A stretch of 64,000 nucleotides of DNA from Bacteroidales bacterium. Its GTDB lineage: Bacteria > Bacteroidota > Bacteroidia > Bacteroidales > WCHB1-69. The notes under the pieces are model-generated. The model ran no database searches. It saw only the letters and a list, made by a program, of their open reading frames with translations, and was not told the DNA's origin. The stretch lies in contig JAFYAW010000006.1 in the NCBI GenBank assembly GCA_017540505.1, positions 62,001 to 126,000 of the forward strand, given 5' to 3'. Below, in pieces: positions 25,202-36,600 of the stretch (position 1 is its first letter; every line of letters begins with the position of its first letter). The translations under genes and the position numbers were made by a program.

Positions 25202-26962
25202 ATGTTAAGAACACATACTTGCGGCGAGCTGACTATCGCCAACGTACAGCAGGAAGTCACCCTTTGCGGGTGGATTCAGAAGATACGCCATCTGGGCGGC
25301 ATGATTTTCATCGATTTGCGCGACCGTTACGGCATTACCCAATTGGCTTTCAATCATGAGACGAAGCCGGAACTTTGCGAAAAAGTGGAGAAGATGGGCC
25401 GTGAATGGGTGATCCGCATTACCGGAACCGTCATCGAACGATACAGCAAGAACAAGAATATCCCCACTGGTGACATTGAAATCGATGTGCAGGATGTGGA
25501 GGTGCTGAACGAGTCCATCGTTCCGCCGTTCACCATTGAGGACGTGTCCGACGGCGGCGACGAGCTTCGGATGAAGTACCGCTATCTGGATATCCGCCGC
25601 ACGCCGGTGAAGAAAAACCTGATTTTCCGCCATTATTTAGGTTTGGAAATTCGCAAATATCTGAGTGAACACGGATTCCTTGAAATAGAAACGCCGTTCC
25701 TCGTGAACAGCACGCCGGAAGGGGCTCGCGATTTCCTCGTGCCTTCCCGCATGAACCCGGGCGAGTTCTACGCCTTGCCGCAGTCGCCGCAGACGCTCAA
25801 GCAGCTGCTGATGATCTCCGGCATGGACCGCTATTTCCAGATTGTGCGCTGCTTCCGCGATGAGGACCTCCGCGCCGACCGCCAGCCGGAATTCACCCAG
25901 ATTGACTGCGAGATGTCCTTTATCGAACAAGAGGACATCCTCAATATGTTCGAGGGTTTGGTGAAACATATCTTCAAGACTTTCAAACAGATGGAGATAG
26001 GCCCGATTGAACGCATCACGTGGGCCGATGCCATGAAATACTACGGCTCCGACAAGCCCGATGCCCGTTTCGGGATGCGCTTCGTGGAGCTCAACGACCT
26101 GTTGCAGCACAAGGATTTTAAGGTGTTCAACGAGGCTGAGTTAGTGGTGGGCATCAAGGCCGACGGCTGCGGCAACTATTCCCGCAAGCAGCTGGACGGT
26201 CTGGTGGAATTTGTGAAAAGCCCGCACGTGGGTGCCGGCGGCCTGGTGTATGTGCTCTGCAACGCTGACGGCTCTTTCAAGTCCTCCGTGGACAAATTCT
26301 ACACGCAGGAAGATCTGAAGGCAGTGGCCGACCGTTTCGAGGCCAAGCCTGGCGACCTGCTGCTGATCATGTCCGGCAAGGCCATGAAGACGCGCCAGCA
26401 GCTCAGTGCCCTCCGTTTGGAGATGGGCAACCGGTTGGGCTTGCGCAAGGCCGGCGAGTACAAGATCCTCTGGGTGATTGACTTCCCCCTATTGGAATGG
26501 GACGAGGAGACGCAACGGTTCTACGCCATGCACCATCCCTTCACCGCGCCCAAGCCCGAGCATGAGGCTATGCTGGATAGCAATCCCGAGGCGGTCAACG
26601 CCAACGCCTACGACTTGGTCATCAACGGGTCCGAGATTGGCGGCGGCTCCATCCGTATCCACAATCCCGAATTGCAGAAGCGCATGTTCAAGGCCCTCAA
26701 CTTCACGGACGAACAGGCGCAGAGCCAGTTTGGCTTCCTGATTGACGCCTTCAAGTATGGCGCTCCCCCGCACGGCGGCATCGCCTTCGGCTTCGACCGG
26801 CTCTGCGCCGTGCTGTCGGACTGCGACTCCATCCGCGACTTCATCGCCTTTCCCAAGAACAATGCCGGTCGCGATACCATGCTGCCCGCGCCTACGCCCA
26901 TCAATCCGGTTCAGTTAGAAGAACTTAACATCGCCATAAAAAATCCTGCTAATGGAAAATAG
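25202..26962 (+). CDS. aspS: Aspartyl-tRNA synthetase
   Basis: Class IIb synthetase charging tRNA-Asp; 586 aa, the bacterial type with a GAD insertion. The N-terminal OB-fold anticodon domain starts [19 protein letters not shown] and contains [20 protein letters not shown]; motif 2 is [20 protein letters not shown]; the C-terminal motif 3 is [15 protein letters not shown]. Promoter at 25169. Its 3' end overlaps the next gene by 11 bp, making it the first gene of an operon with two polysaccharide assembly genes. Whether it also charges tRNA-Asn was not examined. Confidence 0.98.
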   Translation: MLRTHTCGELTIANVQQEVTLCGWIQKIRHLGGMIFIDLRDRYGITQLAFNHETKPELCEKVEKMGREWVIRITGTVIERYSKNKNIPTGDIEIDVQDVEVLNESIVPPFTIEDVSDGGDELRMKYRYLDIRRTPVKKNLIFRHYLGLEIRKYLSEHGFLEIETPFLVNSTPEGARDFLVPSRMNPGEFYALPQSPQTLKQLLMISGMDRYFQIVRCFRDEDLRADRQPEFTQIDCEMSFIEQEDILNMFEGLVKHIFKTFKQMEIGPIERITWADAMKYYGSDKPDARFGMRFVELNDLLQHKDFKVFNEAELVVGIKADGCGNYSRKQLDGLVEFVKSPHVGAGGLVYVLCNADGSFKSSVDKFYTQEDLKAVADRFEAKPGDLLLIMSGKAMKTRQQLSALRLEMGNRLGLRKAGEYKILWVIDFPLLEWDEETQRFYAMHHPFTAPKPEHEAMLDSNPEAVNANAYDLVINGSEIGGGSIRIHNPELQKRMFKALNFTDEQAQSQFGFLIDAFKYGAPPHGGIAFGFDRLCAVLSDCDSIRDFIAFPKNNAGRDTMLPAPTPINPVQLEELNIAIKNPANGK

Positions 26963-27980
26963 CCAACAATACAACTCGTTCAGCCTGGTGCGCTTTCTTT
27001 GGAAATGGCGCAAATGGCTGCTCATCATCTGCGGTGTCACCTTTGTGCTTTCCGCCGTCTGTTCCTGTTTTATAAAACCCAAGTTCAAATCCACGGCCAC
27101 CATCTACGCGCCGCGCACCAACTCCACCGCCAAGATTCTGCTCAACGAGCAGAACTACAATGAACGGTTGGATATCAAGGCGTATGCCATTGAGGCGGAA
27201 ACGGAACAGATGATGCAGCTGCTGGATGCCCAGGAGATCAAGGATTCGCTGATTGCTAAATACAACTTGGCGGAGGCGTACGGCATTGACACCAAGGCCA
27301 AGGGCTGGAAAACACGGCTCAACAAGACGTTGATGGGCAATATGACCATCAAGCGCACGGACTACGGAGCCATCGACATCTCCGTGGCCGACTGGGACGC
27401 GCAGCGGGCCTGCAACATGACAATGGACATCCTGCGCTATATCGACACGCTGAAAAACCGTGTGGAACGCGAACGCTCGCTGGCCGCCTACCGCATCCTC
27501 CAACACCAGGTGGACTCGGTAGATGGCGAAATCCAACGTTGCGAGGACTCCCTGCGCGTGTGCATGGAGCATGGCGTCTTCGATTTCGAATACCAGTCGG
27601 AGCGACTGATGCAACAGTATGCCATCGCGGTGGCCCAAGGCAATACCGCCGCCCTTAACCGCCTGAAATCCGAACAGGAAATTCTGGCGGAGTGGGGTCC
27701 GAAGGTGGTGATTTTGCGCGAGCTGATTGAAAACTTCAGCAAATACCAGTCCATGTGCCGCCAGAAGATGATGGATGCCCGCGTGGATATGGAGAACGAG
27801 ATCCCCGTCAAATTCGTGGTCAACAGCCCGCAGGTGGCCGACAAGAAATTCTATCCCAAGCGCTCTCTCGTGGTGCTGGTGTCCACCTTCTGCGTCCTTG
27901 TCATCTCGGTGTTTGTCTTATTAATGATTGAAAAAATTGAAGAGAAACCCTCTGTCAAGGCTGAAGAATCTGTTGAATAG
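26952..27980 (+). CDS. Wzz-like polysaccharide chain-length / export co-polymerase
   Basis: 342 aa with an inner-membrane segment at each end: about 20-41 ([20 protein letters not shown]) and about 308-332 ([20 protein letters not shown]). The long part between is periplasmic and helical, which is the layout of polysaccharide co-polymerases that set chain length in Wzy-dependent assembly. No kinase domain or Walker motif is fused. The start overlaps the aspS end by 11 bp, and the following gene overlaps its 3' end; a Wzy/WaaL protein there supports the role. Confidence 0.8.
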   Translation: MENSQQYNSFSLVRFLWKWRKWLLIICGVTFVLSAVCSCFIKPKFKSTATIYAPRTNSTAKILLNEQNYNERLDIKAYAIEAETEQMMQLLDAQEIKDSLIAKYNLAEAYGIDTKAKGWKTRLNKTLMGNMTIKRTDYGAIDISVADWDAQRACNMTMDILRYIDTLKNRVERERSLAAYRILQHQVDSVDGEIQRCEDSLRVCMEHGVFDFEYQSERLMQQYAIAVAQGNTAALNRLKSEQEILAEWGPKVVILRELIENFSKYQSMCRQKMMDARVDMENEIPVKFVVNSPQVADKKFYPKRSLVVLVSTFCVLVISVFVLLMIEKIEEKPSVKAEESVE

Positions 27981-29433
27981 GCTTGGCCGTGAAAAGAGTG
28001 TCTTCTTAGGCATTATCTTTTTGCTGCTGATTTTCAACTGTTTTGCCATCTATAAGGAGAAACCGTTAATTCCACTCCTTACGGGTGCGCTGGTTTTGGT
28101 CTATCTGCTGATTTTCCATGTGGACTGGACCATGTACTTGATGGCCCTCTCCACGCCGTTTTCCGTCATCATGGACATACAGGACAAGCACCTCGGCCTC
28201 TCGCTGCCGTCGGAGGCGTTCATGATTTCGCTGACGTTCATCTTCTTCTGTCGTATTCTATATGATTGGTATTTAGATAGAAAGCTTCTAACCCATCCCA
28301 TCTCCATCGCCCTCTACGTGTATCTGCTGTGGATGTTCCTGACGTGCATCACCAGTGAAATTCCCTTGGTGTCATTCAAGTTCTGGGCTTCCAAGATCTG
28401 GTTCACCACCTCCTGTTACTGGATGCTGATCCAGCTGATGAAGGACGACATGCGCAATGTGGTCCGCTATTTCAACTGCTATGCGATAGGCTTGGCCTGT
28501 ATTGTGCTCATTACCACATATAAGCACGCGCTGAGCGGCTTCGATGACCGCTATGCACACTGGGTGATGAGTCCGTTTTACAACGACCATACCGCGTACG
28601 GTGCGGTGCTTGCCTTCTTCTTGCCCATCACGGCCTGTTGTTTTTTCCTGCCGAACAACAGCGTTTGGCAGAAATTGTTCTATGCGGGTTTGACAGCACT
28701 TTTCCTTCTCGGCTTCTATCTTTCATTCAGTCGTGCCGCCTGGATCAGCCTCGTCATCGCAATTGGGGTTTTTATTATTTTGAAACTGAAAATAAAACTC
28801 TCGTGGCTGGTGGTGGCCGCTGCCATTCTCGGGGGAGCGTTCTATTTTTATGCGGATGATATTCTGTATAAAATGAGTAGAAACAGTCAGGACTCGTCGG
28901 GAAAGTTGGTGGAGCAGCTGCAGTCGGTTTCCAATATCACCACCGACGCTTCCAATGTGGAGCGACTGAACCGCTGGAACGCCGCCTTTTCGATGATAAA
29001 GGAGCGTCCGTTGGTAGGGTGGGGGCCCGGCACCTACCAGTTTGAGTATGCCCCCTATCAGAAAAGCTATTTCAAGACCATCATCACCACGGATTTCGGG
29101 GATGGAGGGAATGCGCACAGCGAATACATCGGCCCTTGCACCGAATCGGGAATCCCGGGGCTGCTCACCGTTCTCGCGTTGCTTTTCGTGAGCCTATACA
29201 CGGGCATCCGCACGTACAACCGTACGGAGGACCAGACTCGCAGACTTCTGGCCCTGATGATGACGTTGGCGCTTATCACCTATTTTGTGCACGGCACGTT
29301 GAACAATTTCCTGGATACCGACAAGCTGTCGCTGCCCTTCTGGGGCGCTTTTGCGGTTATCATGATGCTGAATGTGCAGATGCGGGCGGAGGCTAATTCA
29401 GGCTCACCCTCGGATCCAGCCATCCGTAGATAA
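27928..29433 (+). CDS. O-antigen ligase / polymerase family membrane protein
   Basis: About 500 aa, roughly 10-12 membrane segments. The conserved Wzy_C region is seen in a long periplasmic loop, with SFSRAAWISLVIAIGVF before it and RWNAAFSMIKERPLVGWGPG within. The family joins or polymerises lipid-linked glycans at the periplasmic face. The start is uncertain: no ATG exists near the beginning; a TTG at 27928 (overlapping the upstream gene by 53 bp) gives a basic N-terminus, and a TTG at 27973 gives only an 8-bp overlap. The last 41 bp overlap the convergent permease gene. Ligase and polymerase cannot be told apart from sequence. Confidence 0.82.
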   Translation: MKKLKRNPLSRLKNLLNRLGREKSVFLGIIFLLLIFNCFAIYKEKPLIPLLTGALVLVYLLIFHVDWTMYLMALSTPFSVIMDIQDKHLGLSLPSEAFMISLTFIFFCRILYDWYLDRKLLTHPISIALYVYLLWMFLTCITSEIPLVSFKFWASKIWFTTSCYWMLIQLMKDDMRNVVRYFNCYAIGLACIVLITTYKHALSGFDDRYAHWVMSPFYNDHTAYGAVLAFFLPITACCFFLPNNSVWQKLFYAGLTALFLLGFYLSFSRAAWISLVIAIGVFIILKLKIKLSWLVVAAAILGGAFYFYADDILYKMSRNSQDSSGKLVEQLQSVSNITTDASNVERLNRWNAAFSMIKERPLVGWGPGTYQFEYAPYQKSYFKTIITTDFGDGGNAHSEYIGPCTESGIPGLLTVLALLFVSLYTGIRTYNRTEDQTRRLLALMMTLALITYFVHGTLNNFLDTDKLSLPFWGAFAVIMMLNVQMRAEANSGSPSDPAIRR

Positions 29434-30469
29434 TGTCACACAATATATTTATTATAATAAGGATGATGGAGACGTAGAGCAGCGAACCCATCACCACGGG
29501 GAAGTCGTACTTGTCGAGCGCATCGACGATGACTACGCCCATGCCTTTCCAATCGAAGATGTATTCCACGAAGACCGCGCCAGCCAGCAGTCCGGCCAAC
29601 CAGCCCGAGATGGCGGTGACGACGGGGTTGAGGGCGTTTTTCAGGGCGTGGCGGGTGATGATGACACTCTTTTTGAGCCCTTTGGCCTTGGCGGTGCGGA
29701 TGTAATCCTGGGAAAGCACGTCGAGCAGCGAGTTTTTGGTGAGTTCCACCACCACCGCTAACGGGCGGATTCCCAATGTGATGGCGGGCAGGATGAGGTT
29801 TTTGAGGTCCAGATATTGGCCAGCGCCGTAGTCATCCACGGTATAGAGGCTGCCGAACATGCTCAATCCAGTGATGTCGGAGAGCAGGAAGGCGAAGATC
29901 CAGGCTAGGAGGATGGCGGCAAAGAAGGAGGGCACCGACATGCCGAGGGTGGAGAACACCAGGGCTACATGGTCGAACCAGGTGCCCTTGTAGAGGGCGC
30001 AGAAGATGCCGATGATGATGCCCACGATGAGGGCGAACACGATGGAGACGACGGCCAGCAGCACGGTTTTTGGGAACGCTTCCGTGATGATCTCGCCCAC
30101 GGGGCGTTTGCTCTGGTAGGAGCGGCGCAGGTAGGGGGCCTTGAGCACCACCGCCGATTTGCGTAGCGGCAGGATTTTCACATAATGGTAGTCGTTGTCG
30201 TCCAGGTAGAAAAACGAATCCTTGTCTTGGGTTTTGTGCCATGAGATGGGGGCTACGTCGTTGAGGTAGGCCAGATATTGCACGCCGACGGGCAGGTCGA
30301 GGCCCATCTCCTTGCGGATGGCCTCCTCAGTCTGCAGGTCGCTGCGCTGGCCCATCATCATGCGCGCGGGGTCGGAGGGCAGCACGGTGAACAGGAAGAA
30401 CACCAGTGTAACCACCCCAAGCATCAGCAGCAGGCCGTATCCGATCTTTTTGACTATGTAACGAAGCAC
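29393..30469 (-). CDS. Oligopeptide/dipeptide ABC transporter permease (DppB/OppB type)
   Basis: Inner-membrane permease with six segments. I choose the GTG at 30469 (358 aa): it gives LRYIVKKIGYGLLLMLGVVTLVF, which aligns with the family beginning, whereas the frame's ATG at 30517 would place the -7 promoter inside the gene. The segment LPSDPARMMMGQ follows TM1. A periplasmic loop (about residues 65-125) is longer than in the roughly 310-aa E. coli proteins. The conserved EAA-type loop appears in SQDYIRTAKAKGLKKSVIITR, and the end WLDPRVSLN is typical. No partner permease, ATPase or binding protein is in the window, so it is an orphan here. Confidence 0.88.
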   Translation of the reverse strand: MLRYIVKKIGYGLLLMLGVVTLVFFLFTVLPSDPARMMMGQRSDLQTEEAIRKEMGLDLPVGVQYLAYLNDVAPISWHKTQDKDSFFYLDDNDYHYVKILPLRKSAVVLKAPYLRRSYQSKRPVGEIITEAFPKTVLLAVVSIVFALIVGIIIGIFCALYKGTWFDHVALVFSTLGMSVPSFFAAILLAWIFAFLLSDITGLSMFGSLYTVDDYGAGQYLDLKNLILPAITLGIRPLAVVVELTKNSLLDVLSQDYIRTAKAKGLKKSVIITRHALKNALNPVVTAISGWLAGLLAGAVFVEYIFDWKGMGVVIVDALDKYDFPVVMGSLLYVSIILIIINILCDIIYGWLDPRVSLN

Positions 30470-30474
30470 GGCGG

Positions 30475-30482
30475 CAAAGATA
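30475..30482 (-). promoter_or_regulatory. -7 promoter element for the permease
   Basis: Minus-strand TATCTTTG that ends 5 nt before the GTG start codon, so the transcript would have almost no leader. Confidence 0.55.
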
Positions 30483-30521
30483 CAATTTTTGATAAAAAAT
30501 ACCAACATTATCAACATGGTC

Positions 30522-30556
30522 GTTTTGCAAGAAAATATTTTTATAGTTTTGCAAGA
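30522..30556. repeat. Paired 11-bp direct repeat in the divergent promoter region
   Basis: GTTTTGCAAGA occurs at 30522-30532 and 30546-30556, 24 bp apart; the second copy overlaps the -7 element of the first giant gene. It could be a duplicated promoter word or an operator. Confidence 0.4.
30544..30551 (+). promoter_or_regulatory. -7 promoter element for giant gene 1
   Basis: TAGTTTTG, fits TAnnTTTG, 59 nt before the ATG; A-rich leader without a Shine-Dalgarno sequence. Confidence 0.5.
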
Positions 30557-30610
30557 TTTTTTACTTAAAGTGGAAGAAAATAATTCAATTAATAATTAAA
30601 TACCACGTTT

Positions 30611-33600
30611 ATGAAAAAACTTTTACTAACCTTAATGTTGATTTGTGCCAGTGTGTTCTCGTTCACACTAAAGGCACAGCTTACGCTCACTGTGGCGGAC
30701 GGGACGACGACCAATGAGTATGTTCCCGTTTATGGGTACTATGAAGATGCGTATAATCTCTGTCAGGTGATCTATCCCGCCAACCTCTTGTCGAATATGA
30801 TGGGAGGGACCATTACATCGATGACGTTCTATCTGAGTTCAAGTGCGACCCTGACATCCACCTTTGCCGTGAAGTTGGGGACTACGACGGCTAGTTCATT
30901 CACTAGCGCGTTTCAGCCCTCTCCTTCGCAAACCGTTTATACGGGTACCTTCACGATAAATTCCTCCAACCAGATTGTACTTACGTTCACCACCCCGTTT
31001 GTGTATGCGGGCGGCAATTTGCTTTTGGAGGTTTCTACAGTTAGTACCACAGGAGATGATTATTCCAACACTTATTTTTATGGGACAACCTCTACAGCAT
31101 CCAGTATTCAAAATTATGATTATGATGATTTGAGCTATATTACTTCTGGTACCTCACATGACTTCATTCCCAAGACCACGTTTGGGTATGTTCCTTCAAG
31201 TGGCAATTTCTGCTATCCTCCCACAGGTCTTACGGTCAGTAACGTGACGGAATATTCTGCAGACTTGTCCTGGACAGCCGGAGGCACCGAGAATGAATGG
31301 GAGCTTACCATAAATGGGGTTCCTCAAATTGTCACCTCGACCACTTATTCGCTCACCGGACTGAATCCTTCCACCACCTACAATGTGAGCGTGCGTTCCA
31401 TCTGCGGTGCGGGCGACACTTCCTTCGCTGTACAAACTTCATTCTTAACCCCTCAAATTCCTGCCACACTGCCTTATACGCAAGATTGGGAGAGCGAGAC
31501 GGAAAACAGCCAGTGGACCATTGACAATTCTGGCGGAATAAACAAATGGTATATTGGAGGAGCCGTGACCGGTGCCTCGGGTGATTCCGCACTCTATATC
31601 TCAAGTGACAATGGCCTCACGCACACGTATGACATCACATCTACATCGAATGTGTGGGCGTATCGTGACATTGACTTCGGCACCGGCTATGGTGAATACG
31701 TGCTGTCTTTCGATTTTGTGGGGAATGGAGAATCCTGTTGTGATTATATGAGAATGTTCATAGGGGCACCGGCTGTTCCGTCTGGTAGCAGCAATCCTGC
31801 GGGTGCCGTGTTGTTGGGTACCCTGAATGTGGTGGACAGTATGACGCACTATACGGCTGCGCTCAATTCCAGCTTCGCCGGTGTGCAGCGTGTTTACCTC
31901 CTATGGCATAATGACGGCTCTGTAGGTACGCCTCCGCCTGCCGCTTTGGACAACCTCCACATTGAAGGCCATGCTTGCGGATTCCCTTATGGTTTGGCTT
32001 TGGACACCGCCACGACCACCACGGTGGATTTCCATTTCTCGCCGGCGGTTGCTACGGACAACGCCTGGGAGGCTGTGATTGTGGCATACGGTGACACGCT
32101 GGATGAGACTCAGGCCATATCCATTACCGATACGTTCTACCAGTTCACCAACCTGAATCATAGTTCAACATATTACATATATGTACGGACAAACTGCGGT
32201 TCGGAGTATAGTTCCTGGTCTTCCGGGCTTTTGGTACGTACGGAATGTGCGTCCATTAGTACCCTTCCCTACAGGGAGGGCTTTGAGACCTATGCCACTG
32301 GCAGTTCCAACCCCATTTATTGTTGGACTCGCAACAGCACGTATAACTCGAGTTATCCGTATGTGACCACAACCCCTGCATCGGGATTACATTCCCTCTA
32401 TTTCTATAACAGTAGCAGCACCTATTGTGCCATCTCGCTCCCGCAGCTGGATCAGACCATCCTGATTAACACCTTGCAATTGTCTTTCAAGATGCGGACC
32501 AGCAATGTGGCGGGTGCGAAAATGATAGTGGGTGTGATGACCGACCCGACGGATATGAACACCTTTACCGCTGTGCAGACCTTGTCGGTATCAGCCACCA
32601 ACACGTATGAGAGCTTTGATGTGGATTTCTCCGGTTATACGGGTACAGGTTCATACATCGCTTTCAAATCGCAGTTCACAGGTTACTATAATGCATACGT
32701 GGATGATATCTACCTTAACCTGATTCCCACTTGTCAGCGTCCGGTGAATGTGGAGGTGACGGCATCCACAAGCAGCAGTGCCACGATTAACTGGACACCG
32801 CGCAACAACGAGACCGACTGGCAGTTAGTGGTGGTGCCGCACGGACAGCCCGCTTCTGCTGGCATGCCGGAGTACCCGACAACACATCCTTACACGGTTT
32901 CGAACCTCACGGATGCCACCAACTATGATGTGTATGTGAAGGCCGATTGCGGCGGCGGTGACGAGAGCGACTGGTCGGATGTGGTGACATTTCGCACCAA
33001 GTGCTTGGCTACCAGTGTAATTCCCTACACCGAAGGCTTTGAGGGTGTGGGAACGGGTACCAACGCTTACCCGATATGCTGGACCAAAAAATCCACTTAT
33101 ACCTCCAGTACTTGTCCGTATGTGAATTCCTCCTACCACTCCGCCGGTGCAGCATCCCTCTATTTCTATATGCCCTCCGGTTATTACATGTATGCCGCTT
33201 CGCAGGCATTAGACCTCTCCAACTACAATGCCGGTGATTTGGCCCTCAGTTTCAAACTGATGCCGTATAGCGGTCTTTCGTATGCCCGCATGGATGTGGG
33301 TGTGATGACGGATCCGGACGATGAGGCCACCTTCAGCCTGCTGAAGTCCTACTATCCGGGCGATTTCACGGCTACCAGCGTTTGGCATAGCTTCAGCATT
33401 CCGCTCACCCAAACCTATTCCTCTCCGATATACATTGTTTTCAAAACACCGGTTTCCTCCACCACTACCTATATGTATCTGGATGAGGTGAGTGTGGATC
33501 TGGCTCCGACCTGTTCGGCACCCTCTCATTTTGCAGTTTCTAACGTTTCCAGCACTTCTGCTTTGTTGACGTGGAATGAGTCCGAATACGGTACCCCGGA

Positions 33601-36600
33601 CTATTATGTTGAATATACAGAGCAGGGGCAGAACAACTGGATACCGTCCAGTCCCATTACGGGAACCTCCTACCTGCTGTCAGGACTTGACACGAACACC
33701 CAGTATCAGGTTCGGATTTATGGAGACTGCAACGGAGAGACAACAGCGACACAGACTCTCTCGTTCACTACAATGAATATTTTGGAATGCCTGCAGTCGA
33801 ACACCACATCAGAGGTCACTTCCAGCACCAATACCACGGCTTATTATATTCCGTGTAATAATTTTTACAACTATACCTATTCGCAACAGATATTCACTCC
33901 GAGCGAGGTTTCCACCACGCCGACATTAATATCGGGCATTGAGTTCCAATATAACTATTCCACTGCGATGACCCAAAAGACAGATGTGGATATCTATTTG
34001 GCTCATACAACACTCAATTCATTCTCTTCCTCCTCCTCCTGGGTGCCCATCTCTTCTGCGCAATTGGTGTATAGTGGCAGCTTGAACTGCTCTTCAGGAT
34101 GGAACACCTTCACATTTGACAATCCTTTCAGCTATAATGGACAAGACAATTTGGTCGTGATAGTGGATGACAATTCGGGCCATTATAATGGTAATTCCTA
34201 TACTTTCAACACGCATGGCACAGGAACGAATATGTCTATCTATTATTATTCTGATGGTACCAATCCGAATCCAAGCGCTCCTCCGACGGGTACGCTTTAC
34301 GCATATCGTGTGGACACCAAGTTCCACACTTGTTTGCAATCGACACCCCAAACGTGTGTTGCCCCCAACGCCTACGTTTCCGCATACGATGATGAAAGCA
34401 TCGAGGTAACATGGGCTCCGGGTTTCACGGAAAGTGCTTGGGAGTTCGAATACAAGGCTGCCAATGCCACCAGTTGGACCTCGGTGCCGGGTGCTTCCTC
34501 TCCCCAAGTCCTCAGTGGTTTGACATCCAATACGGTTTACAACATCCGTTTGCGTTCGGATTGCGGCAGCGAATACAGCGACTGGTTCACGTTGACAGCC
34601 GAAACAGAATGTAGTGCTGTTACAGTGCCGTATCTGCAGAACTTTGACGGTACCACGGCCGGTACAGGTGCCATGGTGCCTTGCTGGACGCGTGCCACGA
34701 ACTATAGCACCGCCTACCCGTATTTGTATGCAACCCAGCATGAGTCAAGCCCCAATTCGGTCTATTTCTACGCCACAAGTGCCTACTACTCCTATATTGC
34801 CAGCCCGCGCTTCGATGATGCCGTAGCGATGGACAGCCTGCTCATCCGCTTCAAGGCGAAGAAGACCGCCACCTCTCCCTATTTCATCGAGGTGGGTATA
34901 ATGACAGACCCGAACGACTACAATACCTTCACGTTAGTGGGTTCGTTTGCTCCGACTTCCACCACTGCTTTTGAAAACGGCGAGGTGAAGACGAATGGTT
35001 ACGCCGGCACCGGCAAATATGTGGCCTTCCGTTGTCCGCCATGGATCTCCAACACCATCTATTTGGATGATGTGAACATTGATTATATCCCCAACTGTAT
35101 GCATGTTTCGAATGTTCATGCTTTGCCTACCACCATCACGCCGTATGCGGCGGATGTGGTTTGGACCGCCGGCGGCGATGAGACGGAATGGGATGTGGTG
35201 TATGGCCCTGCCGGCTCCATCGCGGATCCCAGCCAGCTCACCCCGCAGACCATCTATACTACTCCGTCCATTTCCTTGGCGAATTTGAATGCCAACACCT
35301 TGTACGAGGTCTTTGTACAGGGACACTGCGACAACGGTGAGAACAGCAGTTGGGAATCCGGATCCTTCCGCACAGGATGCGCGGCCATCACGGTGCTGCC
35401 GTTTATGGAGAACTTCGAGAGCTATCCGACAGGCAGCTCTTCCAACCACGTGCTCCCCAATTGTTGGGATTATGTCAACGGAGGCTCTTCAGCTGCCGGC
35501 TGCCCCACCATCAATACCGGCAGCTCGTATGCTACAGGGAACTGCCTCTATTTCTATTCCTACAGTTCAACATCTTATACCGACCAGATAGCCATTCTGC
35601 CGGAGATTGATGTGACGACACTTCCGATTAACACCCTGCGCCTCTATTTCGATGCGCGGAAATACCAGACCAGTACCTCATACGTTGATTATGTGGAGAT
35701 TGGTGTGATGGAAGCCAACAGCCAGTTTGTTCCGGTGGACACGGTGACGTTTACCAGCACGACCATCAGCACACATGTTGTGGACTTCTCCAACTATACG
35801 GGTACGGGTACCCGCATGGCCATCCGTGCTCCCAGACCCACAGGATCCTTCACGTACAATTATACCTATTTGGATAACATTAGAATTGATGTGGCTCCAA
35901 GTTGTGCCAACCCGACCAATTTCCATGTCACTAACCTAACCTCCACATCCGCAGATTTCACATGGACGGATGCCGCTTCGGAAGGGACTTGGCAGATACT
36001 GGTGGTTCCAGCCGCCCAGATTCCGGACTTTACGCAGGCGCAAACCGAGACAAACAACACCTATTCCGTGTCGTCGCTGACGGCCAATACCCAGTATAAG
36101 GCTTATTTGCGTACGGTATGCTCCAACGGGTTGGGATACAGCGAATGGATTACGACCACTTTCAGCACGCCGTGCCAGCCGCTTGCCACGTTGCCGTTCT
36201 CCGAGAATTTTGACAGCTATGCGGGTACCACCTCCACCAGCGCGAGTGTGAACAACCTGCCTTCCTGCTGGGCTTACCATAACAACGGAACCTCTACGAG
36301 CTATTCCGGTTATCCGATTGTTTACAACAGCTCTACATATGCTTCTTCCGGCAGCAATTCCATGCGTTTCTACATCTATTCCACGTCCGGAACGTATGAC
36401 GACCAGGTGGCTATCCTGCCTCCGATTGATGTGACAACGTATCCCTTGAACACGCTGATGATTTCTTTCGATGCACGCGTTTCCGCCACCAGCTATGCGT
36501 TCAACTTGGAGGTGGGTGTCATGAGCAACCCGGCGGATATGAGCACCTTTGTCCCTGTGCAGACCATCCAGACCTCATCAACCACGTATGCCCATTATGA

